A stretch of 64,000 bases of DNA from Pseudodonghicola sp048268305 (GCF_048268305.1 NZ_JBLWVT010000005.1:62001-126000), one strand, 5' to 3'. Counted from the stretch's first letter, positions 16,906 to 25,655 are shown. A program made the numbers and translations. Notes: generated by a model not told the origin, from the letters alone.

Positions 16906-17964
16906 ATGAGTGACGGTATTCGCTGCATGTGGATGCGGGGGGGCACCTCGAAGGGCGGGTATTTCCTGGCCGAGGATTTGCCCGGCGAGGGGGCGGCGCG
17001 TGATGCGGCGCTGCTCGAGATCATGGGCAGCCCCGATCCGCGTCAGATCGACGGCATGGGCGGCGGCGATCCGCTGACCTCGAAGGTGGCGGTGGTCAAG
17101 CGATCCGAGCGCGACGGCGTCGATGTCGACTATCTGTTCTTGCAGGTCTTCGTCGATCGCGCGCTGGTTTCGGACGCGCAGAATTGCGGCAATATCCTGG
17201 CCGGCATCGGCCCCTTCGCCATCGAGCGCGGGCTGGTTGCGGCGCAGGACGGCGAAACGCCGGTGACGATCTTCATGGAGAACACCGGCCAGGTCGCGGT
17301 GGCCCGGGTGGCGACGCCGGGCGGCCTGGTGAGCTATCGCGGTGCGGCACGGATCGACGGGGTGCCCGGCACCTCGGCCGCGGTGCCGATCGCCTTTCGC
17401 GATACCGCCGGATCGAGCTGCGGCGCGCTGTTGCCGACCGGCAATGCGGTGGATGTGATCGAGGGCGTCGAGGTCACCATGATCGACAACGGCATGCCCT
17501 GCGTGGTGATGCGGGCCGAGGACATGGGGATCACCGGCGTGGAGAGCCCGGAGGAGCTGGAGGCCAACGAGGGCCTGCGCGCCCGGCTGGAGGCGATCCG
17601 CCTGGCCTGTGGTCCGTTGATGAATCTGGGCGATGTTGCCGACAAGTCGGTGCCGAAGATGACCATGGTCAGCGCGCCCCGCGACGGCGGCGCGATCTCG
17701 ACCCGCACCTTCATCCCGCACCGCTGCCACAAGGCGATCGGTGTTCTGGGCGCGGTCAGCGTCGCCACCGCCTGTCTGATCGAGGGCACCCCCGCCCATG
17801 GGCTGGCGGAGACCGGCACGGGGGCCGAGCTGTCGCTGGCGGTCGAGCATCCGACCGGTGAAATGACCGTGGTGGCGAGGCTCGACGCGCAAGGCCTGGT
17901 GGCCGAGGCGGCGATTTTGCGCACTGCGCGCAAGCTGATGGACGGGCTGGTGTTTCCGCGGTGA
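16906..17964 (+). CDS. galD: PrpF-family 4-oxalomesaconate tautomerase (GalD)-like
   Basis: A protein of 352 residues with the PrpF/DUF453 double diaminopimelate-epimerase-like fold, recognised by IRCMWMRGGTSKGGYF, then QIDGMGGGDPLTSKVAVV and AQNCGNILAGIGPFA. GalD interconverts keto and enol 4-oxalomesaconate so that GalB can hydrate it; PrpF itself isomerises methylaconitate. Direct linkage to GalB- and GalC-like genes favours GalD. ATG 16906 has AGGGGG 5 nt upstream; a GTG at 16900 is an alternative. Separated from the aldolase by a repeat element of about 75 bp. Confidence 0.86.
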   Translation: MSDGIRCMWMRGGTSKGGYFLAEDLPGEGAARDAALLEIMGSPDPRQIDGMGGGDPLTSKVAVVKRSERDGVDVDYLFLQVFVDRALVSDAQNCGNILAGIGPFAIERGLVAAQDGETPVTIFMENTGQVAVARVATPGGLVSYRGAARIDGVPGTSAAVPIAFRDTAGSSCGALLPTGNAVDVIEGVEVTMIDNGMPCVVMRAEDMGITGVESPEELEANEGLRARLEAIRLACGPLMNLGDVADKSVPKMTMVSAPRDGGAISTRTFIPHRCHKAIGVLGAVSVATACLIEGTPAHGLAETGTGAELSLAVEHPTGEMTVVARLDAQGLVAEAAILRTARKLMDGLVFPR

Positions 17965-18043
17965 TCTGCTCACGGCCTTGTGCCCTTTGCCTCGGCCCCG
18001 AAACGGGGCTAAGGCGGAGGGAAAGCTGATGAGGAGAACCGTC

Positions 18044-18661
18044 ATGAAGATCTGGGGCCGCGAGAATTCCACCAATGTCCGCAAGGTGCGCTGGTGCGCC
18101 GAGGAGCTTGGGCTTGAGTACGAGCTGATCCCGGCCGGCGGCGCCTTTGGCGTGGTCGGTACTCCGGAGTATCTGGCGAAGAACCCCAACGGCCTGGTGC
18201 CCTGTCTGGAAGACGATGGGCTGGTTCTGTGGGAATCGAACGCCATCGTCCGTTACCTTGCCCGCCGCTATGGGGCGGAGCCCTTTGCGCCCGCCGATCC
18301 GCGGCTCTGGGCGGTGGGCGACAAATGGATGGACTGGGCGTCGCTGTCCTTTGCCGGACCGTTTCGCGATCTGTTCTGGAACCTGGTGCGCTGCGCCCCG
18401 GACCGGCGCGACATGGCGGCGCTCGACGCTGGCGCGGCAGGCTGCGCGCGGCTGATGGCGATGGCCGATCAGGCGTTGAGGGAAGCGCCCTGGCTGTCGG
18501 GGGCGGAGTTCGGTATCGGGGATATCCCGCTGGGGCCGATCGCCTATGGCTGGTTCTCGCTGCCGATCGACCGGCCAGAGCTGCCAGCGCTGGAAGACTG
18601 GTACGCCCGGCTTCAGGCCAGACCCGCCTTTCGCAAGGCGGTGATGACGCCTTTGACCTGA
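18044..18661 (+). CDS. Glutathione S-transferase
   Basis: A protein of 205 residues. The thioredoxin-like N-terminal domain (1-80) has the glutathione-binding VRKVRWCAEELGL start, the cis-Pro at NPNGLVPCLED, and the E-S pair WESNAIVRYLARR. An all-helical C-terminal domain follows. In aromatic catabolism, GST relatives isomerise or conjugate ring-cleavage products. It is the last gene of the island, so it may handle a reactive intermediate, but it could also be unrelated. ATG 18044 with AGGAG 7 nt upstream is preferred over ATG 18029. Confidence 0.88.
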   Translation: MKIWGRENSTNVRKVRWCAEELGLEYELIPAGGAFGVVGTPEYLAKNPNGLVPCLEDDGLVLWESNAIVRYLARRYGAEPFAPADPRLWAVGDKWMDWASLSFAGPFRDLFWNLVRCAPDRRDMAALDAGAAGCARLMAMADQALREAPWLSGAEFGIGDIPLGPIAYGWFSLPIDRPELPALEDWYARLQARPAFRKAVMTPLT

Positions 18662-18801
18662 GCGCGCCGCCGTTCACCGAAACATCCATTTTATGGGCCC
18701 GGGATCGGGCCAGACCCGGCCGGCGTCGGGCCGGCCCGCTTTCGCCTTGAGACTCGGGCGTGACCGTGAAAGCATGACGTCACTTTCCGGCAGGGGCGAC
18801 G

Positions 18802-18993
18802 ATGGCGAAACCCGAGGACAGCGGCGAGGGGGCGGGCGCCCGGGAGGAGAAGAGGAATACCTCTCTCCGGCTGGAGGGGCGAACGCTCAAGGCGCTGAAA
18901 CTCCGGGCGGTCGAGGAGGGGACCAGCGTGCAGAAGATCGTGGAGCGGCTGATCGAGGACTATCTCAGTACAGGCGGTAAGGGGCGGGCATGA
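18802..18993 (+). CDS. Small ribbon-helix-helix (CopG/ParG-like) protein
   Basis: A protein of 63 residues. After a charged N-terminal tail of about 18 residues comes a ribbon-helix-helix: strand NTSLRLEG, helix RTLKALKLRAVEEG, turn TSVQ, and helix KIVERLIEDYL. Such dimers bind DNA in the major groove. They serve as regulators, antitoxins, or as partners of ParA in type Ib partition systems. Its stop overlaps the ATG of the CHAD gene, and a ParA ATPase is two genes on, so a ParG-like role is worth considering; autoregulation of the operon is the conservative alternative. No toxin gene is adjacent. Confidence 0.8.
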   Translation: MAKPEDSGEGAGAREEKRNTSLRLEGRTLKALKLRAVEEGTSVQKIVERLIEDYLSTGGKGRA

Positions 18994-20519
18994 TGCGCAA
19001 GATCGGGGAGAGTTTCCTGTTGTCGGGACGCTTGCGGGCAAAGGCGCTTGGCAAGGATATCGGCACGCTGCGGCTGTTGGCCGAGCCGGAGGGGCCGACC
19101 ATCGACTTTGCCCTGCTCGACTGTTTCGACCGTCCCCTGGGCAAGTCTGGCCGGGCGCTGATCGAGGCGGATGGCAAGCTGGTCCTGCTCAGCTCCGACG
19201 AGGCGGGATGCCACCAGCCGGCGGCGCGCGGCGGCAATTTCGTCACCGATCTGCCCGCCGGGCCGCTGCGCGAGGCGCTGGCCGATCTGTCGCCCCTGCG
19301 CAGCCTGCTGGCGCTGGGGCGCGGGCGGATGGTGGCGCGGCGGGTGTCGCTTGTCGATGAGGAGGAGAAGACCCAAGCGCGCGCCTGGCTGCGGCGGCTG
19401 GAGCCCGAGGGCGGCGGCGATGTGGTCACCCTGGTTGAGCTGCAATATCTGCGCGGCTATGACAGCGCCTTCGATCAGCTGCGCCGCAGGCTGCGGGGGG
19501 CGGCACCGCATATCCCGCTTGCGGATCTGGCCAGCCAGCTTTTCCCGCAGGTCCCGATCTATGATCCGAAGCCGCAGGTTCCCTTTGCTCCGGACGAGCC
19601 GGCCGCCCGCGCCGCCGCCGCGCTGATCGGCGCCCATATCGCCGTGGCACGGCAGAACGAGGGCGGGGTGATCGCCGATATCGATACCGAATTCCTGCAT
19701 GATTACCGTGTCAGCCTGCGCAAGGTCCGCTCGGTGCTGAGCCTGTTCAAGGGCGTCTATGACCTGGCGCTGAACGACGAGCTGAAGCGCGCCTTTTCCG
19801 ATCTGATGGCGCCGACCGGGCGGCTGCGCGATCTTGATGTCTATCTGCTGGAGCGGGAGCTTTATTTCGATCTGCTGCCGCCGGCGCTGCATCCCGGGCT
19901 GGCCGCCATGTTCGCGCTGTTCACCGACGAGCGGCAGGGCGAGCAGGCGAAGCTGGCAGGCCGGTTCAGAACGCAGGCCTATGCTGATCAGATCATCCGC
20001 CTACAACGGGTCTTTGCCGATCCCGAGACGCTGGCGCCGGGGCCGATGGCCGACCGGCCGGTATTGGGCTATGCCAAGGGGCTGATCTGGAAGCGCTATC
20101 GCAAGGTCTGCAAACTGGCCGGCGCGATCACCGAGACGACGCCGGATCATCAGGTGCATGAGCTGAGGATCACCTGCAAGAAGCTGCGTTATCTGATGGA
20201 GTTCTTTGCCCCGCTGTTTCCGGGCAAGGAGATGGCGGCACTGATCAAGCCGTTGAAACGGATGCAGGACGCGCTTGGTCTATTCAATGATTACGGCGTC
20301 CAGCAGCAAAGCCTGCGCAGTTTTCTCGAGGCCCCCGGAGCGGCCAAGCGCGACCATGCGCTGGAGATGGCCCAAAGCGTTGGCGCTTTGATCGCCGTGC
20401 TGCATCGCCGGCAGTTGGAGCAGCGCGCGCGCCTGACCGAGGGTTTTGCGAGTTTCGACAGCGATCAGGTCCGGGCGCGTTTCGCCAAACTGTTTCATGA
20501 CGGGGGGGAGACGGCATGA
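18990..20519 (+). CDS. CHAD-domain protein with diverged CYTH-like N-terminal region
   Basis: A protein of 509 residues. Roughly residues 1-190 resemble a degenerate triphosphate-tunnel (CYTH) module with few of its charged residues. About 200-490 form the alpha-helical CHAD domain, seen in HDYRVSLRKVRSVLSLFK and later HELRITCKKLRYLMEFF. The repeated R/K-x-x-x-R/K-K-x-R helices create the basic groove with which characterised CHAD proteins bind polyphosphate and associate with polyphosphate granules. It overlaps the RHH gene by 4 nt and the ParA gene by 4 nt (ATGA). Start may be ATG 18990 or the adjacent ATG 18993. Confidence 0.87.
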   Translation: MMRKIGESFLLSGRLRAKALGKDIGTLRLLAEPEGPTIDFALLDCFDRPLGKSGRALIEADGKLVLLSSDEAGCHQPAARGGNFVTDLPAGPLREALADLSPLRSLLALGRGRMVARRVSLVDEEEKTQARAWLRRLEPEGGGDVVTLVELQYLRGYDSAFDQLRRRLRGAAPHIPLADLASQLFPQVPIYDPKPQVPFAPDEPAARAAAALIGAHIAVARQNEGGVIADIDTEFLHDYRVSLRKVRSVLSLFKGVYDLALNDELKRAFSDLMAPTGRLRDLDVYLLERELYFDLLPPALHPGLAAMFALFTDERQGEQAKLAGRFRTQAYADQIIRLQRVFADPETLAPGPMADRPVLGYAKGLIWKRYRKVCKLAGAITETTPDHQVHELRITCKKLRYLMEFFAPLFPGKEMAALIKPLKRMQDALGLFNDYGVQQQSLRSFLEAPGAAKRDHALEMAQSVGALIAVLHRRQLEQRARLTEGFASFDSDQVRARFAKLFHDGGETA

Positions 20520-21259
20520 GGATCATCGCCTGTTACAGCAACAAGGGCGGCGTCGGAAAGACGGCGACGGCGGTGAACCTGGCCTATGCGGCTGCGACAA
20601 GCGGGCTCAGGACATTGCTCTGCGATCTCGACCCGCAGGGGGCCTCGGGGTTCTATTTTCGCGTCAAGCCGTCGAAACGGCTGAAGGATGACAGTTTCTT
20701 CAAGGACGAGGATCGCTTTGCCGACGCGATCCGCGGCAGCGATTTCGACAATCTCGACATCCTGCCGGCCAATATGTCCTATCGCGATTTCGACATCTTC
20801 CTGTCCCGGATGAAGAACAGCCACTCGCGTCTGAAAAAGACGCTGCGGGCGGTGGACGAGGAATATGACCTGATCCTGCTGGATTGCCCGCCGAATATCT
20901 CGGCGCTGTCCGAGAATGTCTTCAAGGCGGCCGATCGCATCGTGGTGCCGGTGATCCCGACCACCCTGTCGGAACGCACCTTTGAACAGCTTCTGACCTT
21001 TTTCGGCGATCACGACCTGGATCGCGGCAAGCTTTTGGCCTTTTTCTCGATGGTGCAGGCGCGCAAGACGCTGCATCACGACACGATGGAGAAAATGCGC
21101 GGCATTTATCCCGAGATTTTTCTCGCCACTGTCATCCCATTTTCATCTGAGATCGAAAAGATGGGTCTGCATCGTGCACCGGTCGCGGCCTATGCCAGCG
21201 GCCGCGCTGTGGCGCGCGCCTATGCCACGCTTTGGGGCGAGGTCGGCGCGCGGCTCTGA
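20516..21259 (+). CDS. ParA/MinD-family ATPase
   Basis: A protein of 247 residues with the deviant Walker A motif SNKGGVGKTATAVNLA at residues 8-23, whose first Lys acts across the dimer. It also has CDLDPQGASGFYF (A' motif) and Walker B LILLDCPPN. There is no N-terminal helix-turn-helix, so this is the short (type Ib, McdA/orphan-like) class that positions plasmids or cytoplasmic cargoes by dynamic binding to nucleoid DNA. No ParB gene is in the window; the neighbours are an RHH protein and a CHAD protein. Translation is coupled to CHAD through ATGA. Confidence 0.9.
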   Translation: MRIIACYSNKGGVGKTATAVNLAYAAATSGLRTLLCDLDPQGASGFYFRVKPSKRLKDDSFFKDEDRFADAIRGSDFDNLDILPANMSYRDFDIFLSRMKNSHSRLKKTLRAVDEEYDLILLDCPPNISALSENVFKAADRIVVPVIPTTLSERTFEQLLTFFGDHDLDRGKLLAFFSMVQARKTLHHDTMEKMRGIYPEIFLATVIPFSSEIEKMGLHRAPVAAYASGRAVARAYATLWGEVGARL

Positions 21260-21273
21260 CCCTCTTGGAAAGG

Positions 21274-21759
21274 ATGATTTTGGGAGAATTCGTCGAGATA
21301 GAGCGCAAGTTTCTGGTGCTGCGCCTGCCCGATCTCAGCCAGGCGCGGCGGGCGGATATCGCCCAAGGCTATCTGACCCGGAATTCCGATTCGGTCGAAT
21401 TGCGGCTCAGGGCCGAGGATGACCGCCGCATCCTCACCCTGAAATCGGGCTCGGGCATGACCCGCAAGGAACGCGAGATCGCCCTGAGCCCGGAGCAGTT
21501 CGACACGCTCTGGCCCGAGACCGAGGGGCGCCGGCTGGAAAAGGAGCGCTGGACCGGCCCGTTACCCGGCGGCCTTTGCTATGAGCTTGACATCTTTCGC
21601 GGCTTTCTAGCCCCCCTGCGGGTGGTCGAGGTGGAATTCGACAGTCTCGCCGCCGCCAGGGCCTTTTGCCCGCCCGGCTGGTTCGGCCGCGAGGTGACCG
21701 AGGATCGCCGCTATGGCAATCGCGCGATGGTCACCGATGGCGTGCCGGAGGAGGGTTAA
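21274..21759 (+). CDS. CYTH-domain (triphosphate tunnel) protein
   Basis: A protein of about 161 residues forming one CYTH beta-barrel. The diagnostic ExExK is EIERK close to the N-terminus. ELRLRAEDDRRILTLKSG, TRKEREIAL, and a C-terminal VVEVEFDS supply the usual tunnel-lining charged residues. Relatives hydrolyse inorganic triphosphate or bind longer polyphosphates with divalent metal. It lies 14 nt after the ParA gene and just before a Nudix gene. GGAAAGG touches ATG 21274, so the TTG at 21280, which would have normal spacing, may be the real start. Confidence 0.88.
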   Translation: MILGEFVEIERKFLVLRLPDLSQARRADIAQGYLTRNSDSVELRLRAEDDRRILTLKSGSGMTRKEREIALSPEQFDTLWPETEGRRLEKERWTGPLPGGLCYELDIFRGFLAPLRVVEVEFDSLAAARAFCPPGWFGREVTEDRRYGNRAMVTDGVPEEG

Positions 21760-21762
21760 GCG

Positions 21763-22257
21763 ATGTCGGTAAAGACCGGAAAGCTCAGGAAGCAATATGG
21801 CGCGCTGCCCTTCATTCAGATCGGCGGCAAGCTGAGGATCGTGCTGATCACCAGCCGGACCCACCAGAACTGGATCTTTCCCAAGGGCAATCGCATACCC
21901 GGCCGCTCAGGCGCCGACAGCGCCCTGCAAGAGGCGCGGGAAGAGGCCGGCCTGATCGGCCGGCGCTGGGGCCGGATGAAGCTGCGCGGCATCGTCGATC
22001 ACCCCGATGGCAAGATCGACCTGACGCTTTATCCGATGCGGGTGGAGCGCATCCGCTCCAACTGGGCTGAGGCGCATCAGCGCCGCCGGGTGCTGGTCTC
22101 GGTGCGCGAGGGGGAACAATTGCTGACCTTCAAGGCCAGTCGCCGGATGTTGCGGCAATGGGCGGCGCATTTCCGCACCACCCCGGGCTCTGGCAGCGCT
22201 GGGATCAGTCATAGCCCGTCATCTCAAGATAGCCGCCGCCGCGCCGGCTTCCGGTGA
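21763..22257 (+). CDS. Nudix-fold hydrolase with divergent Nudix box
   Basis: A protein of 164 residues. The Nudix region reads NWIFPKGNRIPGRSGADSAL, then QEAREEAGL. In the canonical box (G-x5-E-x7-REUxEExGU) the first Glu is Arg and the Arg of RE is Gln, but the metal-binding EE of the helix is kept. Relatives hydrolyse diadenosine or inositol polyphosphates, which suits the CHAD/CYTH neighbours; the substitutions may change or weaken catalysis. A strong GGAGGAGGG precedes the ATG. About the last 17 codons overlap the end of the opposing lipocalin-like gene. Confidence 0.83.
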   Translation: MSVKTGKLRKQYGALPFIQIGGKLRIVLITSRTHQNWIFPKGNRIPGRSGADSALQEAREEAGLIGRRWGRMKLRGIVDHPDGKIDLTLYPMRVERIRSNWAEAHQRRRVLVSVREGEQLLTFKASRRMLRQWAAHFRTTPGSGSAGISHSPSSQDSRRRAGFR

Positions 22258-23254
22258 CGGTGACCGGCCCTTCCCAATAGGCGAACCGCGTGCCCATCCA
22301 GGCACCCGGGTTCAGCGCGGCAATCGTCACATTGAGATCACGGTCGGGCAGGGTGAGGTGCCAGCGCACCGGCACCTTGTGACCGCTGGCCTCGCTCCAC
22401 TCCAGCGGTTCCGCCCGCAACGCCCCGGGGCTGAGCGGTGTCGGCCTCCCATCCGCCGCGATCCAGGTGCCCGAGGTGAAATCGCCGCGCGCCCCGCGCA
22501 GCCGGAACCCCATCAGCCGGGCGCCGTCGTCGAAAGAGAGCGAGAACCAATCCCAACCGCTCTGATCCGCCGCCAGCGGTTGCGATGACCATTCGCGGTC
22601 GAGCCAGCCTTGCCCGGTGACCGCGACCGGGCCGGAGGGCAGGCTGAGCGTCCCCTCGATCCGGTAATGCGGTTGCGAGTAGTAATAGCTCGCCTGCCCA
22701 TCGGCGGATTTCACCGAATACCCCCGATCGCCCTGCAGCACGATCGGGCCGTCGGCCACAAGCCGCAGGTCATAGGAAAACTCCGCTCCCCGGGCGGTGA
22801 GCGTCAGGTTCGACAGATCATCGTCGCCCGCCATCCGCCAATCGTCGATCCAGGCCTCGAACGGGCCGGTCTTGACCCCGGCGGTGCCGATGCCGCCACG
22901 CGCCAGCCGTTCGGCGAAATGGTGGTCTGTGGCTGAGGTGGCGGCGGCATGGCCCATCCAGATCTGCGGGCTCTGCCACCCCTCGGCCTCACCCGGCGCC
23001 AGGGCCGATCGGAACAGTGTCCATTGGATGCCATAGGGTGTGCCGTCCGGCCCGGTCAGATTGGCGGTCAGATACCACCATTCGATGCGGTAATCCGGAT
23101 GCGGCCCGTGATCGCGGGGAAAGACCAGCGGCACCCCGCGTTCCGGCCTGGCGAAACCTTCACCCGCGGTGCTGCCGAGCCCGGCATAGCCTTGCGCCCA
23201 GAGCGGTGCGGCGATCAGCGTGGCCAGCAGGGCGAGGAGGATCCTAACGGGCAT
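22205..23254 (-). CDS. AttH/CrtC-type lipocalin-like exported protein
   Basis: A protein of 349 residues with a signal peptide (residues 1 to about 20, ending LWAQ). It has two lipocalin-like halves of the AttH/carotenoid 1,2-hydratase superfamily: YRIEWWYLTANL near residue 55 and DREWSSQPLAADQSGWDWFS near 220. Some members hydrate carotenoids, but those beside FtsX/LolD-type transporters, as here, are usually periplasmic proteins of unknown role. It overlaps the permease gene by 11 nt (ATG 23254), so the three genes 26302 to 22205 form one operon. No carotenoid genes are nearby. Confidence 0.82.
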   Translation of the reverse strand: MPVRILLALLATLIAAPLWAQGYAGLGSTAGEGFARPERGVPLVFPRDHGPHPDYRIEWWYLTANLTGPDGTPYGIQWTLFRSALAPGEAEGWQSPQIWMGHAAATSATDHHFAERLARGGIGTAGVKTGPFEAWIDDWRMAGDDDLSNLTLTARGAEFSYDLRLVADGPIVLQGDRGYSVKSADGQASYYYSQPHYRIEGTLSLPSGPVAVTGQGWLDREWSSQPLAADQSGWDWFSLSFDDGARLMGFRLRGARGDFTSGTWIAADGRPTPLSPGALRAEPLEWSEASGHKVPVRWHLTLPDRDLNVTIAALNPGAWMGTRFAYWEGPVTVTGSRRGGGYLEMTGYD

Positions 23255-25655
23255 TGGCAAAGACCTTCAGCAAATCCGACGGTGGCAGCCGATAAAGCCG
23301 TCGGGCGGGCAGGGCCGCCGCCAGCCCGGCGGCGAGGAGCGCCAGCGCGAGGAGCCGCAGCCAGTCGAGCGGGAAGAGGGACATCGGCAGCTCCCAGCCG
23401 AAGGCCTGCACGTTGATCACCTTCAACAGCACCCAGGCCAGCGCCAGCCCCAGCGGGAGCGCCAGAAGGGCCGTCAGCAGCGCCAGCGCCAGGCTGCGTC
23501 CGACCTCGAGCCGCGCCAGCTCGGCCCGGGTCAGCCCCAGCGCCCAGACCGGCGCGATCTGCGGCAGCCGCGGCGACCAGAGCGTCAAGAGGCTGGTCAG
23601 GATCGCGAAGCCGGCCACCCCCAGCGTCAAAAGGTTCAGCGCCCCGGTCACCACGAAGGTCTTGTCGAAGACGGCGAGCGAACGGGCCTTGAGCCCGGCG
23701 TTGTCGATCAGCGCGGCGGCGGGCAGGTCGAACTGCGCCTGCAGATCGCGCATCAGATCGGCGACCGGCAGGGCAGCGGCACGGATGCCGAAGCGGCGGT
23801 TCGGCACCGCGCGCGCATGGGTGAGCAGCGCCGGGATCGACACGATGACCTGACCCGAGGGGTTGCCATAATCGGAATAGACGCCCGCCACCGGCAGCAC
23901 CCAGTCGGGGGCGATCCGCACCTCGGTCCCGGGCCAGAGGCCGGCGCGGCGGGCCAACTGTTCGTTGACGAAGGCAGCCTCGCCCGCCAGCACCCGATCC
24001 CAGCCGCCGGCGCTTTGCCGGATCAACGGCCAGTGGTCGCGATAGCTGATGTCGTCGACCACGCCATAGACCTCCGCCGGCGCGCCGGCGATCTGGAACT
24101 CCGCCTCGCGCAGCGGCAGCACCGCGGCAACCCGGGGGATGAGCCATTCGGCGATCTCCGCCCCCTGGGCATCGTCCCGCGCGGTGATATAGAGATCCGC
24201 CACCAGCCGCTGATCCAGCCAGCCGACGAAGGTGAGCCGGAAGCTTTTCACCATGGTGCCGACGCCGATATTGGCGGCGAGCGCCAGCAGCAGCGCCATC
24301 AAGGCCAGGCTGATCCCCGGCAATTGCGCCCGCATGTCAGCCCAGAGCCATTCGCCCACCACGCCGCGCGCCAGTCTGCGGCCGAGATTGAGGATCAGCC
24401 CGAGCGCCGGCGGCAATAGAAGCGCCGCGCCCAGCATCAACCCGGCCAGCAGGGCAAAGCCGCCGATCAGCCCCGGGATCAGCCAGAGCGCCAGCAGCCC
24501 GGCGCCGATCAACCCGATCCCGGCCAGCGCTTGGACCCGCGCGGCGCGGTGGGCGCGTTCAGCCCAGGCTTGCAGGCCCGGCGCGGCGAGGATCGGCATA
24601 TGCGCGGCCCGCCACAGCGATCCGGCCCCGGTCACCAGCGTGCCCGCCAGCGCCATGCCAAGCCCGCCCAACACCCAGACCGGCCGCAGGCTGAGCCCGC
24701 CGGCGACCGGCGCGCCATAGAGCCCGCGCAGGGTGGCCGCGACATCGGGCAGAAGCGCGGCCGCCACCAGATAGCCCAGCACCAGCCCGATGCCGCCGCC
24801 GATCAGCGCCAGCGCCACAAGCTCGGCCAACATCAACGCGGTGAGGCTGCGCATCGGCAGCCCCAGCGCCCGCAGGGTGCGGATCATCGCCCGACGCTGT
24901 TCGAAGGCGAGCCCGACGGTGCCATGCACGATGAACAGCCCGACCGCGAAGGACAGCAGCCCGAAGGCGGTGAGGTTCAGGTGAAAACTGTCGGTCAGCC
25001 GCGCGGTATCGGCGCCCTCGCGCCCCGGCAGCCGTTGCAGGTCGGGCGCCAGCCGGTCGAGCGGTTGCAGCCCCATCGGCTGACCGGGCAGGATCAGCAG
25101 CCGGTCGATCTGCCCCTCGCGGTGCAGCAGCCGTTCGGCGACGCCGATATCGGTCAGCACCATGCCCGGCGGCACCTCGGCGCTCGCCTGGATCATCGGC
25201 AGGCCGGGGATGCCGCGCAACGCCTCTGCCAGATCGGGCGGCGCCAGCAACAGGCCGCCCTGGGCGATCATCTGCGGTAGGGCGCCAGAGTCTTCCGTCA
25301 GCGCGGCGAAGGCGGGCATTGGCGGATGGCTCAGCGGATCGAGGCCGACGATGCGCAGCCGCTGATCGCCAAGCGTTGCACGGCCTTCGAGGATGGGGGT
25401 GAGTTGCCAACCGGCCCGGCGGAGGGCGACATAGCGGGACAGCGCGATCGGCCCGCCCGGCGCCTCCAGCCGGTCGAGCGCCGCGACGCCAAGCTGGGCG
25501 GTGGCGCGCGCATAGCTCGCCCGCGCCTCGGCATTGATCGCCTGCACCGCCGACCAGAGCGCGGTGGCCAGCGCCAGACCGGCCAGCAGGGTTGTGAGCT
25601 GCAGCGGATGGCGGCGCCAGTGCGACCAAAGCGCTTGAAGGGCCGCGCGCCTCAT
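23244..25655 (-). CDS. FtsX/MacB-type ABC permease
   Basis: A protein of 803 residues with the duplicated FtsX layout. One membrane helix is near the N-terminus (TTLLAGLALATALW) and large periplasmic domains follow. There is a first group of helices around residues 215-370, a second group in the middle (about 370-460), and a last FtsX block near the C-terminus (TLGVAGFAILTSLLTLW to RRLYRLPPSDLL). Such proteins are mechanotransmitters or lipoprotein/lipid extractors rather than importers. The start overlaps the stop of the ATPase gene by 4 nt, and the end overlaps the AttH-like gene. Confidence 0.88.
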   Translation of the reverse strand: MRRAALQALWSHWRRHPLQLTTLLAGLALATALWSAVQAINAEARASYARATAQLGVAALDRLEAPGGPIALSRYVALRRAGWQLTPILEGRATLGDQRLRIVGLDPLSHPPMPAFAALTEDSGALPQMIAQGGLLLAPPDLAEALRGIPGLPMIQASAEVPPGMVLTDIGVAERLLHREGQIDRLLILPGQPMGLQPLDRLAPDLQRLPGREGADTARLTDSFHLNLTAFGLLSFAVGLFIVHGTVGLAFEQRRAMIRTLRALGLPMRSLTALMLAELVALALIGGGIGLVLGYLVAAALLPDVAATLRGLYGAPVAGGLSLRPVWVLGGLGMALAGTLVTGAGSLWRAAHMPILAAPGLQAWAERAHRAARVQALAGIGLIGAGLLALWLIPGLIGGFALLAGLMLGAALLLPPALGLILNLGRRLARGVVGEWLWADMRAQLPGISLALMALLLALAANIGVGTMVKSFRLTFVGWLDQRLVADLYITARDDAQGAEIAEWLIPRVAAVLPLREAEFQIAGAPAEVYGVVDDISYRDHWPLIRQSAGGWDRVLAGEAAFVNEQLARRAGLWPGTEVRIAPDWVLPVAGVYSDYGNPSGQVIVSIPALLTHARAVPNRRFGIRAAALPVADLMRDLQAQFDLPAAALIDNAGLKARSLAVFDKTFVVTGALNLLTLGVAGFAILTSLLTLWSPRLPQIAPVWALGLTRAELARLEVGRSLALALLTALLALPLGLALAWVLLKVINVQAFGWELPMSLFPLDWLRLLALALLAAGLAAALPARRLYRLPPSDLLKVFANAR

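Noticed and set aside
18802..18993. Type II antitoxin
   Set aside because: The RHH protein has no adjacent small toxin; the next genes are CHAD and ParA.
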